Assembly (NCBI RefSeq): GCF_036099295.1
Contig: NZ_CP107976.1
Coordinates: 4,588,001 to 4,652,000, forward strand
From: Streptomyces sp. NBC_00358
Lineage (GTDB): Bacteria; Actinomycetota; Actinomycetes; Streptomycetales; Streptomycetaceae
Reading direction: 5' to 3'
DNA length: 64,000 nt
Shown here: piece by piece, positions 27,293 to 35,663 of the stretch
Numbering within the stretch: the stretch's first letter is position 1
How the letters are laid out: each line of letters opens with the position of its first letter
Translations under genes and position numbers: made by a program
The notes under the pieces: model-generated
What the model was told of the DNA's origin: nothing
The model's input: only the letters and a program-made list of their open reading frames with translations
Database searches by the model: none

Positions 27293-27547
27293 TCAGCGGA
27301 CCGTGAAATGGGTCCACTGGGTCCAGGCGCCGCCGGTCTCCGCGCCCTTGGCCGGCGGCGTGTAGTGGCCGCGGATCCGGTAGTGGTCGTTGCTCGTGAA
27401 CAGCTTCAGCGCCGCGGCGGTTGGCGTCGAGAATCGCGCCGGCTTCATGAAAGGCCCCCACTCCACCTTCACGATCAAGAGGCGCAAACTAACACGGAGT
27501 TGCTGTCGCAGGATCGGCGTCAGCACCCCGACCAGCGGCTTTGCCAC
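27293..27547 (-). pseudogene. C-terminal relic of a fourth Ig-like repeat protein
   Basis: The last 55 codons read VKVEWGPF, PARFSTPTAAALKLFTSNDH and YRIRGHYTPPAKGAETGGAW, ending THFTVR. This matches the end of the family seen next door (KFRVRSEYERSTKDTTNLST and WGGWLHLTVRA). Nothing upstream encodes a signal, propeller or Ig-like domain, and the first 30 codons look out of frame. It is the remains of a deleted tandem copy. The P5 promoter of the intact gene now lies just beyond its stop. Confidence 0.65.
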
Positions 27548-27702
27548 CGATCCTGGGCCGCATCCGCCGAGGCCCCCGTACTGCGCCGCAGGTCAGGGCG
27601 AGCTGTCATGACCTGGCAAAAAAATGGCACCCGCCCCCGGTGCGCACGGCCCTTGCCGATGCCGTGCCGCGAGAGGAAGATCCAGGCGGTCGAGGAGGCG
27701 GC

Positions 27703-28017
27703 ATGCTGCGGTTCATGGACTGGTCGGTGGTCGCCATGGGGTGCGCGCTGATCGCCGGAAGTCTTGGTGTTCTCCGGGGGGCGCGCGTCGACGCGTCGAG
27801 GGGGGCGGGTCCCGGTCAGGGCCGTCGCTCCCCCTCCGCGTGGTTCCCGCTCCTCCTCATGGGCCTGGCGATGATCTCCGCCAGGCTGCCGGGCCTGCTG
27901 CACGCGCCTCACCAAGTCGTCGAGATTCTCGACGCGTCGACGTTCGTGATCGCGGTGACGACCGCGGTCCTCACCATCCGGTTGGCGCGCTCCTTCCGGG
28001 CGCGCGGCGGCGCCTGA
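27703..28017 (+). CDS. Small membrane protein
   Basis: 104 residues from the ATG at 27703, with GAGGAGG five bases upstream. Hydrophobic helices lie at about residues 7-24, 48-63 and 75-95, and the ends are Arg-rich. No family is recognised. It stands alone between the Ig-like relic and a DUF4142 gene. The longer frame from 27541 is not used because its first 54 codons have no ribosome binding site. Confidence 0.6.
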   Translation: MLRFMDWSVVAMGCALIAGSLGVLRGARVDASRGAGPGQGRRSPSAWFPLLLMGLAMISARLPGLLHAPHQVVEILDASTFVIAVTTAVLTIRLARSFRARGGA

Positions 28018-28363
28018 GCAACCCCTGCGAGCAGCGCCTCTGTGCACCCCCTGTGGGCAGCCCATGGACGCCGGCTGGGCGCCGGTGGCGCTGTCCGAGT
28101 GCCGGCCCGGCGTCGTGTGACGGCTCCGGTGGCCGGGCGGCCTCGCAACCGGGGCCGTTCGGCCCTATCGGCACCGACCCGCCAAGTGATCCTCTGGCGC
28201 GGCGGCCGAGTGCCCCGCCCCTCCTCAACTCCCGCTCCCCCGTACGGGAATGGGGCCGGAGCACTCGGCACGCGCCAAGAACGGCTCCGGTCCGCACGGA
28301 CCGCACCGGCGACGTGCGGTCCCCCCGGACCGGCCGGTGACCAGTCGATCCCAGGAGGCTCAG
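28018..28363. other. Intergenic region with no supported gene
   Basis: 346 bases of ordinary high-GC sequence before the DUF4142 gene. No hairpin or repeat stands out. Frames through it have no starts with ribosome binding sites. Confidence 0.5.
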
Positions 28364-29026
28364 TTGCGGCGCACCTTCGGAACGATCTTCATGGTGCTGG
28401 CGATCGCCGGCACGATCGGCTCACTCGCGTACCCGGTGTTCTATTCGTACCCCCACCGTTTCGACGCCGTGAAGGCCGTCGTGGCCGACCCGGGCCCCGT
28501 GGTGGACACACCGTGGGGACCGCTGAGCGCCGCCGATCGCGACCTCGTGGTGCGGGTCCGGCTTGAGGGGCTGTGGGAGATACCCGCGGGCCGCCAGGCG
28601 ATCGAGCGAGCTCCCACCAAGGAGATCAAGGAGGCGGGCACCGAGCTGGTGGCCGGTCATACCGACCTCGACAAACGTGTGCGCACCGTCGCAGCCGACC
28701 TCGCCATCGCCCTGCCGACCCAGCCGACCGCGGAGGAGCAGAGCCGGCTCGCGGAACTGTCGGCTTCCCAGGGCGAGGGCTACCGGCATGAATTCGCGAA
28801 CCTGCTGCGTGACGAGCACGGCCAGATCTTCCAGGCGCTCGCGCAGGTGCGCAGCAGCACCCGCAACACACTGATACGGGCGCTGGCCACGGCCACCAAC
28901 CGGACCGAACTCGACCACATCTCGGCGCTGGAGAAGACCGGATACGTCGACTTCGACGCCATCGCGCACGAGGCGACGGCCCCACCGGAGCCGATCCCGA
29001 CAGGCGTGTCGGCACCGTCGCCGTGA
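28364..29026 (+). CDS. DUF4142 (ferritin-like) membrane-anchored protein
   Basis: 220 residues from a TTG at 28364 with AGGAGG six bases upstream. Upstream in-frame starts only add an Arg/Pro-rich stretch. A single hydrophobic helix (TIFMVLAIAGTIGSLAYPV) anchors or exports it. The rest is a helical bundle of the DUF4142 type, recognisable from LSAADRDLVVRVRLEGLWEI, the KEIKEAGTELVAGHTDLDKR helix and EFANLLRDEHGQIFQALAQV. DUF4142 proteins are four-helix bundles of unknown function, often stress-related. Residues after 200 are a Pro-rich tail. Confidence 0.75.
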   Translation: MRRTFGTIFMVLAIAGTIGSLAYPVFYSYPHRFDAVKAVVADPGPVVDTPWGPLSAADRDLVVRVRLEGLWEIPAGRQAIERAPTKEIKEAGTELVAGHTDLDKRVRTVAADLAIALPTQPTAEEQSRLAELSASQGEGYRHEFANLLRDEHGQIFQALAQVRSSTRNTLIRALATATNRTELDHISALEKTGYVDFDAIAHEATAPPEPIPTGVSAPSP

Positions 29027-29136
29027 GAACGGAGGCCGGGCGGCCCCGGCCTTTCGCGACGGCCCCGGCGACGGCTGTCACGCCGAAGCGGACCGCCGCG
29101 ACCCCGGAGTGCTCCGGCGCGGGCGGGACGGGCGGC

Positions 29137-29754
29137 TCAGTGCGCGATCGAGCAGTCGCCCCAGGCGGCGGCCAGGGCGTGGGGAATCGCCGGGACGTCA
29201 GCGCAGCCGTGCGGCCCGGCGGGGAAACCGTCGGTCGCGATGTAGACCCAGCCACCGCCCGAGCTGCGGAAGTACTTCACGGCGCTGCCCTCGTCCTGCA
29301 TGCCCACGAGTTCCGCGTGCGTGGCACCCGCGGTGAGCCCGAACCGGGTGGCGGCGTAACGGACGTTGCCGCACTGACCGTAGAAGAACACGTGCGGCAC
29401 CGGCCGGATGTGCGCGAAGTGCGTGACCTTGTCGCGGTAGGCCCTCGTCACGGCGGTCTTCACCGCGTCCCCGGCGGTCAGGTTGCGGCAGCCCGGAACG
29501 GCCGCGGGCGAGACCCCGTCCGTAGCTCGACCCGCGGTCGCTGAGGCGGTCGCGGAGCCGTGCGACGGCGTGGGCGTGGGCGCGCCGGCCGGGCTCGACG
29601 CGTCCGGCGCGGAGGCGTCCGGAGAGGAGGCGCGGGTGCCCGTGGCGGAACCGGCGCCCGCCGAGTCCTGGCATCCCGTCAGCAGCAGGACTGCGCCCGC
29701 CAGCGCTGTCACCGTCGCCGTCACCGTTACCGACGTACGTATGAGACCGGGCAT
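29137..29754 (-). CDS. Putative lipoprotein
   Basis: 205 residues. The lipobox is LLTGC, with Cys at about 28, followed by a Ser/Ala/Pro/Thr-rich linker of about 60 residues. A compact domain of about 115 residues has four Cys (PGCRNL, YGQCGNV, HGCADV and GDCSIAH) and the segment GGGWVYIATDGFPAG. No family is recognised. Similar secreted domains with conserved Cys are common in Streptomyces. The ATG gives a complete signal peptide. It converges on the DUF4142 gene. Confidence 0.7.
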   Translation of the reverse strand: MPGLIRTSVTVTATVTALAGAVLLLTGCQDSAGAGSATGTRASSPDASAPDASSPAGAPTPTPSHGSATASATAGRATDGVSPAAVPGCRNLTAGDAVKTAVTRAYRDKVTHFAHIRPVPHVFFYGQCGNVRYAATRFGLTAGATHAELVGMQDEGSAVKYFRSSGGGWVYIATDGFPAGPHGCADVPAIPHALAAAWGDCSIAH

Positions 29755-30251
29755 GGTCCCTCCTTGTTCTCGACGACTTCTCGCGGCCGACGTCTCCGGG
29801 CCGCGAAGTCACGGTCACGGCCTGCGTGACCACGGCATACGGCGGGAGCGCTCCCCCGGCCGCGGGTTCTGTCCCACAGGACAGCGCGGGACCGCCCGGG
29901 AGTTGCGGGGGAAGGGATGCGGGATGGTCTCGATTCCGCATACGGTTCGTCCCGGCGGTGACCGGCGGTGACGATGGCGACCGGCGCCGCGTGCCGCCGC
30001 GTGGCGCCCCGACGGTGACGGTCGCGGTCGCGCCGAGCGCGGCGCGCTCACGCGCGGGCCGCTACGGCATGGGCTCGATTGTCGTCACATTTTCCGAACT
30101 CCGCCGCATGATCCCCGGGCAGAAACGCTGCGACCCGGGCGAACCAATATCTGTGGCGGCGACGTAAGAAATCGAAGCCGGACGCGATGAGAGTTCCTTG
30201 ATCGACAGGCGGGGCGACGTTATCCGCCGCGCACAATCGATCGTGCCGTGC
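29755..30251. other. Intergenic region upstream of csp 1, no supported gene
   Basis: About 500 bases between the divergent lipoprotein gene and the csp promoter. Small open frames lack ribosome binding sites. From 30080 the sequence is richer in A and T, as expected for a promoter region. Confidence 0.5.
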
Positions 30252-30423
30252 TACTGTCGATAGCAGTTGCAGTTGTGGTTCCCAAAAACTTGTGAGCATC
30301 CACCCTCTTCTTGCAGGGTGGAGTTCTTTTGTGTCTCCGGTCATTTTCCGGCGGGGTAATCATCACGGCGACACGGAGTCGGCACAGTGCGGACTCCGAG
30401 CACCGTCCCAAAGGAGAATTGAC
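30252..30423 (+). promoter_or_regulatory. csp 1 promoter and structured 5' leader
   Basis: TACTGT at 30252-30257 is the likely -10. It and the following CGAT, plus CAGTTGCAGTTGTGG and TTCCCAAA, are shared with the leader of csp 2. The leader is about 160 bases. It contains a hairpin CCACCCT / AGGGTGG (about 30299-30320). A second hairpin at 30374-30398 (CGGAGTC / GACTCCG around a CACAGTG apex) lies 25 bases before the ATG. The csp 2 leader has the same hairpin with different stem bases. Confidence 0.7.
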
Positions 30424-30627
30424 ATGGCTACTGGCACCGTGAAGTGGTTCAACGCGGAAAAGGGCTTCGGCTTCATCGAGCAGGACGGCGGCGGCGCCGA
30501 CGTCTTCGCCCACTACTCGAACATCGCCGCCCAGGGCTTCCGTGAGCTCCAGGAAGGCCAGAAGGTGTCCTTCGACATCGCTCAGGGCCAGAAGGGCCCG
30601 ACGGCGGAGAACATCGTTCCCGCCTGA
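30424..30627 (+). CDS. Cold-shock protein (CspA family) 1
   Basis: 67-residue single cold-shock domain with RNP1 (KGFGFIEQ) and RNP2 (VFAHYS) motifs, binding single-stranded RNA or DNA as an RNA chaperone. It begins MATGTVKWFNAEKG with AAGGAG upstream. It differs from csp 2 (59683-59886) at only a few positions. It precedes a DEAD-box helicase gene, the usual functional partner in cold-shock RNA remodelling. Confidence 0.96.
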   Translation: MATGTVKWFNAEKGFGFIEQDGGGADVFAHYSNIAAQGFRELQEGQKVSFDIAQGQKGPTAENIVPA

Positions 30628-30645
30628 CCTTCACACGCACGGCGT

Positions 30646-30681
30646 AGCTGGGGCCCGCACCTTGGGGTGCGGGCCCCAGCT
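30646..30681 (+). terminator. Terminator of csp 1
   Basis: Perfect 16-bp stem AGCTGGGGCCCGCACC / GGTGCGGGCCCCAGCT with a 4-base loop, 18 bases past the stop. Confidence 0.9.
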
Positions 30682-31306
30682 CGCCGCGTTTCCGGCGCAG
30701 ACGTCCCGGTGGTCCGCGGTGATTTCGCCCCGCGACCGCGCTTCCGGGAGTTCACGATCGGATCAGGGTCCACGGCCTGCCCTTCAGCGCCCACGGCCCT
30801 CGGCACGGGAAGCGCCACCCGCGACTGCGGGAAGCGAACCCCTCGGAGCGGCGCCGGCGCCCGGACTTCCGGACTCCTTTCCTGAACCTCCGTCGCCGAT
30901 CCCGCGCCCGGTCCGCTTCTGGTCCCTCCTGATCCGATCCGCCGATCGTCCGACGGTGCCCGTTCCCGCTCCTGGCTCACTCCGGGGCAATGTAGGGGCC
31001 GCGTAAGGTCCGCGTACGGTTCGCTCCTGTGTTCCGCGTTCCGCCGCACGCCGTCCGACACCTCCCGCTCGCACCCTTCGTTTCCCTTCACTTTTCTTCA
31101 CCCTTCTCCATTCTTTTCCATTCCGCTCCACCGTCTTAACTTTCTCTTATTTCCGGGATCCCGCCGCTCGTTCGGCAGACATCCCGTGAGAGTTCTCACC
31201 GATCCGATTCGGTGCTGAATTTCGTTCGGCTCGTTCTCGCGATTCTCTGCGCTGCTCACCGGCTGCGGGAATTCCTTGATACGTGCCCGGTCAAGGAAGG
31301 TTCCGC
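30682..31306 (+). promoter_or_regulatory. Long leader/promoter region of the DEAD-box helicase
   Basis: No gene is seen in these 625 bases. A pyrimidine tract with little G runs from about 31060 to 31155, unusual here. A perfect inverted repeat GTGAGA-gt-TCTCAC lies at 31186-31199. The ribosome binding site sits in a perfect 8-bp hairpin, TTCCTTGA (31272-31279) / TCAAGGAA (31291-31298), with an 11-base loop, ending eight bases before the ATG. Confidence 0.6.
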
Positions 31307-32812
31307 ATGAACCGCACGCGTACCAACGATCGCTACACCCGTACTCGCAGTGAGGGCGCCGGCTCCAAGAGGAGTGGCGGCAGCCGATTCGGAGCCCCGT
31401 CCTCGGGCCGTTCCGGCGCTCCGAGTCGTTCCAAGGGCGGCTACGGACGCCACCAGGCCTCTCCCCAGGGGGAGTTCGCGGTACCCGTGACGATCACGCC
31501 CGCCCTGCCGGCCGTGGAGGCGTTCGCCGACCTGGCTCTGCCGGAGCAGTTGCTGGCGGCGCTCGGCCACGAGGGCGTCAGCGTCCCGTTCCCGATCCAG
31601 GGTGCGACCCTGCCGAACTCCCTCGCGGGCCGTGACGTACTCGGCCGCGGCCGCACCGGCTCGGGCAAGACCCTGGCCTTCGGCCTCGCGCTGCTGGCCC
31701 GCACCGCCGGTCAGCGCGCCGAGCCCCGGCAGCCGCTGGCCCTGGTCCTCGTGCCCACCCGAGAGCTCGCCCAGCAGGTCACCGACGCGCTCACCCCGTA
31801 CGCCCGTTCCCTGCGTCTGCGGATGGCCACCGTCGTCGGCGGTATGTCGATCGGCCGCCAGGCCAGTGCCCTGCGCGGCGGCGCGGAGGTCGTCGTCGCG
31901 ACGCCCGGCAGGCTCAAGGACCTCATCGAGCGGGGCGACTGCCGACTGAACCAGGTCGCCATCACCGTCCTCGACGAGGCCGACCAGATGGCCGACATGG
32001 GCTTCATGCCGCAGGTCACGGCGCTGCTGGACCAGGTACGTCCGGAAGGCCAGCGGATGCTGTTCTCCGCCACCCTGGACCGAAACGTCGACCTGCTGGT
32101 CCGCCGCTACCTCTCCGACCCGGTCGTCCACTCCGTCGACCCGTCCGCGGGCGCGGTCACCACGATGGAGCACCACGTCCTGCATGTGCAGGCCTCGGAC
32201 AAGCACCGGACGACCACCGAGATCGCCGCGCGCGACGGCCGGGTGATCATGTTCCTGGACACCAAGCACGCGGTGGACCGGCTGACCGAGCACCTGCTGA
32301 GCAGCGGCGTCCGCGCCGCCGCCCTGCACGGCGGCAAGTCCCAGCCGCAGCGCACCCGGACCCTGGCCCAGTTCAAGACCGGGCACGTGACCGTCCTGGT
32401 GGCGACCAACGTCGCGGCGCGTGGCATCCACGTCGACAACCTCGACCTCGTCGTCAACGTCGACCCGCCGACGGACCACAAGGACTACCTGCACCGCGGC
32501 GGCCGTACGGCCCGTGCCGGCGAGTCCGGCAGCGTCGTGACCCTGGTGATGCCCAACCAGCGCCGCGAGATGAGCCGGCTGATGGTCGCCGCCGGGATCA
32601 CCCCGCAGACCAGTCAAGTGCGTTCGGGCGAAGCGGAGTTGACCCGTATCACGGGTGCCCAGGCTCCCTCGGGCGTGCCGGTCGTGATCCGGGCGCCGGT
32701 GACGGAGCGTCCGCGTCGCAGCGCCTCCGCCTCGTCGCGGGGTCGCCGCGGCCGCTCCGGCCAGGGCCGCCCCACCACCGGCAGCGGCTCGCACCGCACG
32801 CCCCAGCAGTAA
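31307..32812 (+). CDS. DEAD-box RNA helicase
   Basis: 501 residues from the ATG at 31307 (AAGGAAGG upstream). A GTG at 31283 is in frame but lies in the hairpin loop. After a basic, Ser/Gly-rich N-terminal tail come Q motif (PFPIQ), motif I (GRTGSGKT), Ia (PTRELAQQ), Ib (TPGRL), II (DEAD in VLDEADQM), III (SAT), V (ARGIHV) and VI (HRGGRTARAG). The C-terminal 60 residues are again Arg/Ser-rich and probably bind RNA. This is the layout of cold-shock helicases that unwind structured mRNA. It lies next to csp and has a structured leader. Confidence 0.95.
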   Translation: MNRTRTNDRYTRTRSEGAGSKRSGGSRFGAPSSGRSGAPSRSKGGYGRHQASPQGEFAVPVTITPALPAVEAFADLALPEQLLAALGHEGVSVPFPIQGATLPNSLAGRDVLGRGRTGSGKTLAFGLALLARTAGQRAEPRQPLALVLVPTRELAQQVTDALTPYARSLRLRMATVVGGMSIGRQASALRGGAEVVVATPGRLKDLIERGDCRLNQVAITVLDEADQMADMGFMPQVTALLDQVRPEGQRMLFSATLDRNVDLLVRRYLSDPVVHSVDPSAGAVTTMEHHVLHVQASDKHRTTTEIAARDGRVIMFLDTKHAVDRLTEHLLSSGVRAAALHGGKSQPQRTRTLAQFKTGHVTVLVATNVAARGIHVDNLDLVVNVDPPTDHKDYLHRGGRTARAGESGSVVTLVMPNQRREMSRLMVAAGITPQTSQVRSGEAELTRITGAQAPSGVPVVIRAPVTERPRRSASASSRGRRGRSGQGRPTTGSGSHRTPQQ

Positions 32813-33720
32813 CCCCGACGGCCACCGGCTGACACCGGGCGTGCGCCGTCCCCCGCCGGGACAGCGCACGGCCGCCGCCGGACAGCCGACGGTCGCCGCC
32901 CGACACGCCCGACACGCCCGCCTGACGGCTGACGGCTCGGGACCGCGACACGCCGGTCACCGGCGCCCCGTTCACCGTCGCCGGGCGCCCGGTCGCGTGA
33001 CCGTCTGCCGGTCGCGGTACCGGGTGCCGTTGGTCGGTCGCCGGGCACCAGGTACCCGCCCTCCGGTCGACCAGCCGCCCGTTGCCAGGCACAGCCCGGC
33101 ACACGGTCGCCGGTCACGCGAGGCGGTACCCGGCAGAAGCAACAGCGCCGGGCACCAGTTGCCAGGCACGACACCCGGCGGTCCGGCTGCGCGTCACGGC
33201 GGCCGGTAGCCGGACGTCGGGCGCGGTATCCAGTCGCCGGGCGGCCGGCGTCGGTCACCGGTTGCCCCTCGCTGACTGCCGGTCACCGGTTGCCGTATCC
33301 CGTAACCGGGCGCCGGTCGGCCGGTTGCCGTAACCGGGCGCCGGTTGGCCGGTTGCGGTAACCGGGCGCCGGTTGGCCGGTTGCAGTAACCGGGATCCGG
33401 TTGGCCGGTTGCCGTAGTCGGGCGCTGGTCGGCCGGTTGCCGTAACCGGGCGCCGGTTGCCGGTCGCCGCTCCAGTGACCGAGCGCCGGCTGCCGTAACC
33501 GGTAACCATGCGCCGGTCGCCGTAACCGGTAACCATGTGCCGGTCGCCGTATCCGGTAACCGCGTACCAGTTGCCGGGCGTCTGTCCCAGTAGCCGGGTT
33601 CCGGGCGCCAGTTGCCGGGCGCCCGCCGCAGTGGCGGTCACCGGGCGCTGGCGCGTCGCGCCTGGTGTCTGGCACCGTTCGCTGCACTCTCCCCCGCACT
33701 CACCCCGCAGGAGGCACCTT
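32813..33720. repeat. Repeat-rich intergenic region with a 27-28-base tandem array
   Basis: A 0.9-kb gap built of CCGG-containing short repeats. From about 33280 to 33560 there is an ordered tandem array. Six units of 28 bases have the form GGCCGGTTGC(C/G/A)GTAACCGG followed by GCGCCGGTT, and then about three of 27 bases contain CCGTAACCGGTAACCATG. Each unit holds the inverted repeats CCGGTT-N5-AACCGG and AACCGG-N3-CCGGTT. The unit length is not a multiple of three, so the open frames through it change reading phase at each copy and are not genes. Confidence 0.8.
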
Positions 33721-34029
33721 TTGGCGCTCGTTCAGACGCAGCCGCAGTTTGCGGGACCCGTCCCGGCCGTCGTCGTCGATCCGGGCGACGTCTCGGGGCC
33801 GCGTGTGCGGGGCGACATGACCGTCGAGGTGGCGCTGTCCGTCATGGCCGGTGCCCGTGTCGGGCATCTCCTCGTCTGCGACGAGGACGACCAGTGCACG
33901 GGCTCGGTCACCGAGGCCCAGCTCACCGCCGTCCGCCACGGCTCCGCGTACACGGACCGGGTGCGCCTGCGTGACGTCCTCGGCCCCCGTCGCACCCAGG
34001 GCGCCCCCGCCCTGGCCCTCTCCCACTGA
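33721..34029 (+). CDS. Small single-CBS-type protein
   Basis: 102 residues from a TTG at 33721 with GGAGG seven bases before it. It has one CBS-like motif: MTVEVALSVMAGARVGHLLV, then CDEDDQCTGSVTEAQLTAVR and DRVRLRDVLG. CBS domains normally work in pairs to bind adenine nucleotides. Here only one is present, and the protein ends soon after, so it may dimerise or be C-terminally shortened. The gene follows the helicase in Streptomyces cold-shock neighbourhoods, from memory. Confidence 0.65.
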   Translation: MALVQTQPQFAGPVPAVVVDPGDVSGPRVRGDMTVEVALSVMAGARVGHLLVCDEDDQCTGSVTEAQLTAVRHGSAYTDRVRLRDVLGPRRTQGAPALALSH

Positions 34030-34118
34030 GCGTCCGCCGCCCCGGGCCCCGCTCGGCCGGTTACCCCGCTTCCCCGCTTGTCGCTCTTCCCCGCTTCTCC
34101 CGCTATCTGTGAGGCATC

Positions 34119-34433
34119 ATGCGCTGTGTCATCGCCCGCTTCCCGTTCGACCTCACCAAGAGTGGTGTGCTGGACTCGATGAAGGGGATCAAGCCCGAGC
34201 CGATCACGGGTGAGTCCGTGATCATCGGCCGCGTCCACTATCCCGTCAAGCAGGTGGGCGAGGTCATCACCCGCCAGGACCGCCGCGATTTCACGGGCGG
34301 GGAAGTGACCCGGGCCATGGCCCGCCTCGGCTTCACCTGCCGCACCCCGGAGGTGGCCACGCCCCCGCCCGTCCTGAGCCCGCTCCAGGCCGCCTCGGCG
34401 CTGCTCGGCAGCCCCGAACCGCTCGAGCTCTGA
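34119..34433 (+). CDS. Conserved hypothetical protein of the helicase neighbourhood
   Basis: 104 residues, beginning MRCVIARFPFDLTKSGVLDS. It is compact and basic in the first 75 residues (GRVHYPVKQVGEVITRQDRR) with a low-complexity tail. No domain is recognised. The sequence type is conserved in Streptomyces beside the csp/DEAD-box gene pair, from memory. A role in RNA handling at low temperature is inference from position only. The start has GTGAGG upstream. Confidence 0.65.
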   Translation: MRCVIARFPFDLTKSGVLDSMKGIKPEPITGESVIIGRVHYPVKQVGEVITRQDRRDFTGGEVTRAMARLGFTCRTPEVATPPPVLSPLQAASALLGSPEPLEL

Positions 34434-34460
34434 GGACCTCCGCCGACACCAGGACAACCA

Positions 34461-34495
34461 TGAGGGCCCCGCCGACACCGTCGGCGGGGCCCTCA
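34461..34495. terminator. Bidirectional terminator
   Basis: Perfect 16-bp stem TGAGGGCCCCGCCGAC / GTCGGCGGGGCCCTCA with a 3-base loop between convergent genes. Confidence 0.9.
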
Positions 34496-34502
34496 TCGCG
34501 TC

Positions 34503-34877
34503 TCACTGATCGGAGTAGCTGAAGTCGCCCACGGTCCAGGCGCCGACGTCCTCGATCGCGACGCGGTACATGCCGCCGGTCTCGGGAATCCCGACGCTGC
34601 CCTGAAGGATGCGGGCGAGATGGAAGTGCAGATGGGTCGGCTTCCCGGCGCGGTCGCCCCGGCCCGCCGTCCGGTCGGGGGAGAAGACGTCGGAGAACGG
34701 ACCGAGGCGGTCCGAGTCCTTCAGGACCTCCGACACCCGCTCCCGCCACACGGCCTCGGGAGCCAGCCGGCCCGTGATGACGGCACCGCCGACGACCACG
34801 GTCAACGACATCTGCGTGCTGTGCCCGGACTCCACCATGGCGGAGATGTCAACGAGGAGCTCGTCAGGGTTCGACAT
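34503..34877 (-). CDS. Hypothetical protein, possibly GvpU-like
   Basis: 124 residues. The N-terminal half (LLVDISAMVESGHSTQMSLT then VVVGGAVITGRLAPEAVW) has the feel of the gas-vesicle accessory protein GvpU family, a small beta-rich protein. This resemblance is weak and no other gvp gene is in the window. The C-terminus has a HLHFHLARI segment and an acidic end. Function is unknown. It is a single gene converging on the preceding operon. Confidence 0.6.
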   Translation of the reverse strand: MSNPDELLVDISAMVESGHSTQMSLTVVVGGAVITGRLAPEAVWRERVSEVLKDSDRLGPFSDVFSPDRTAGRGDRAGKPTHLHFHLARILQGSVGIPETGGMYRVAIEDVGAWTVGDFSYSDQ

Positions 34878-35318
34878 GGAAGCCCATTCTATTCAGCAGC
34901 CCCGCCGGTCGCTGCGTGGCGCAGAATATCTTGGATCCGAGCGGCTCCAAATCTGTCTTTGTCACGGTAGACATCGCGTGTCGGCGTGATTAGGGTTTCT
35001 TGTGCAGGCACAGTCGGGCCGGAGGATCTCTCAACCGGTCCGGTACCTGCCCGATACGGACGAAGGACGGAGGAAGCAGACGCCATCAGGATCGCCCGGC
35101 CCGGAAGCATCCCGGTCCGAGCACCGCTAGAACCCGGAATGGACGGTGGTTCCCGGTCACGCACACACGATCCCCGCTCACCCGCCCCTCTCCGGGGCCC
35201 GGTAGCGGAAACAGACGGTCGGCTCCGCAGTAGAGCCGGCAGATGGTGTTCAAGTTCCTTCGGGGCCCTGGTGCCGTACGGCGGCGGGGCCCCTCGACGC
35301 GCGCCAAAACGAGGTGAA
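34878..35318. other. Intergenic region with no supported gene
   Basis: 440 bases between divergent genes. Frames here lack starts with ribosome binding sites. The segment around 34890-35020 is lower in GC and probably contains the promoters of both neighbours. Confidence 0.5.
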
Positions 35319-35663
35319 ATGACAGCGGACACTCCACTCAGTGGTCGTCTCGACGACGACGACTACCCCGCGTACACGATGGGCAGGGCCGCCGAGATGC
35401 TCGGCACCACGCCGGGCTTCCTCCGAGCCATCGGGGAGGCCCGGCTGATCACGCCCCTCCGCTCGGAGGGCGGCCACCGCCGCTACTCCCGCTACCAGCT
35501 ACGGATCGCCGCCCGCGCACGGGAACTCGTCGACCGGGGAACGCCCATCGATGCCGCCTGCCGCATCGTCATCCTTGAGGACCAGCTCGAAGAGGCCCAG
35601 CGGATCAACGCCGAGTACCGGCGCGCCGCGCAGACGGCGCCGGAGGGATCCAGAGCCCGCTGA
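35319..35663 (+). CDS. MerR-like regulator, cold-shock-associated type
   Basis: 114 residues from the ATG at 35319 (GAGGTG upstream). A MerR-type helix-turn-helix reads YTMGRAAEMLGTTPGFLRAI, then GEARLITPLRSEGGHRRYSR, and a short helix (LEDQLEEAQRINAEYR) could dimerise. There is no effector domain. It is a close paralogue of the product at 60178-60492, which sits beside csp 2. So each csp locus in this window has one such regulator nearby. The targets are unknown. Confidence 0.8.
   Translation: MTADTPLSGRLDDDDYPAYTMGRAAEMLGTTPGFLRAIGEARLITPLRSEGGHRRYSRYQLRIAARARELVDRGTPIDAACRIVILEDQLEEAQRINAEYRRAAQTAPEGSRAR

Noticed and set aside
15130..27550. attR-like repeat of the tRNA-Gly 3' end marking the island boundary
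   Set aside because: Reading the interval for the tRNA 3' sequence (TTCGATTCTCGTCACCCGC) gave no second copy.
29137..29754. Assigning the lipoprotein a specific enzyme or transporter role
   Set aside because: Only a lipobox, linker and four Cys are visible. No family motif supports a function.
32614..33258. 214-codon minus-strand frame over the helicase 3' end and repeat region
   Set aside because: Low-complexity Arg/Gly/Ala-rich product without homology features, partly antisense to the helicase.
33280..33560. CRISPR array
   Set aside because: Units are contiguous with no unique spacers and no cas genes are in the window.
33255..33641. Minus-strand frame encoding repeated ATGQPAPGYGNRPTGA-like peptides
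   Set aside because: The 28-base DNA unit shifts frame at each copy, there is no ribosome binding site, and the wider region is noncoding repeats.
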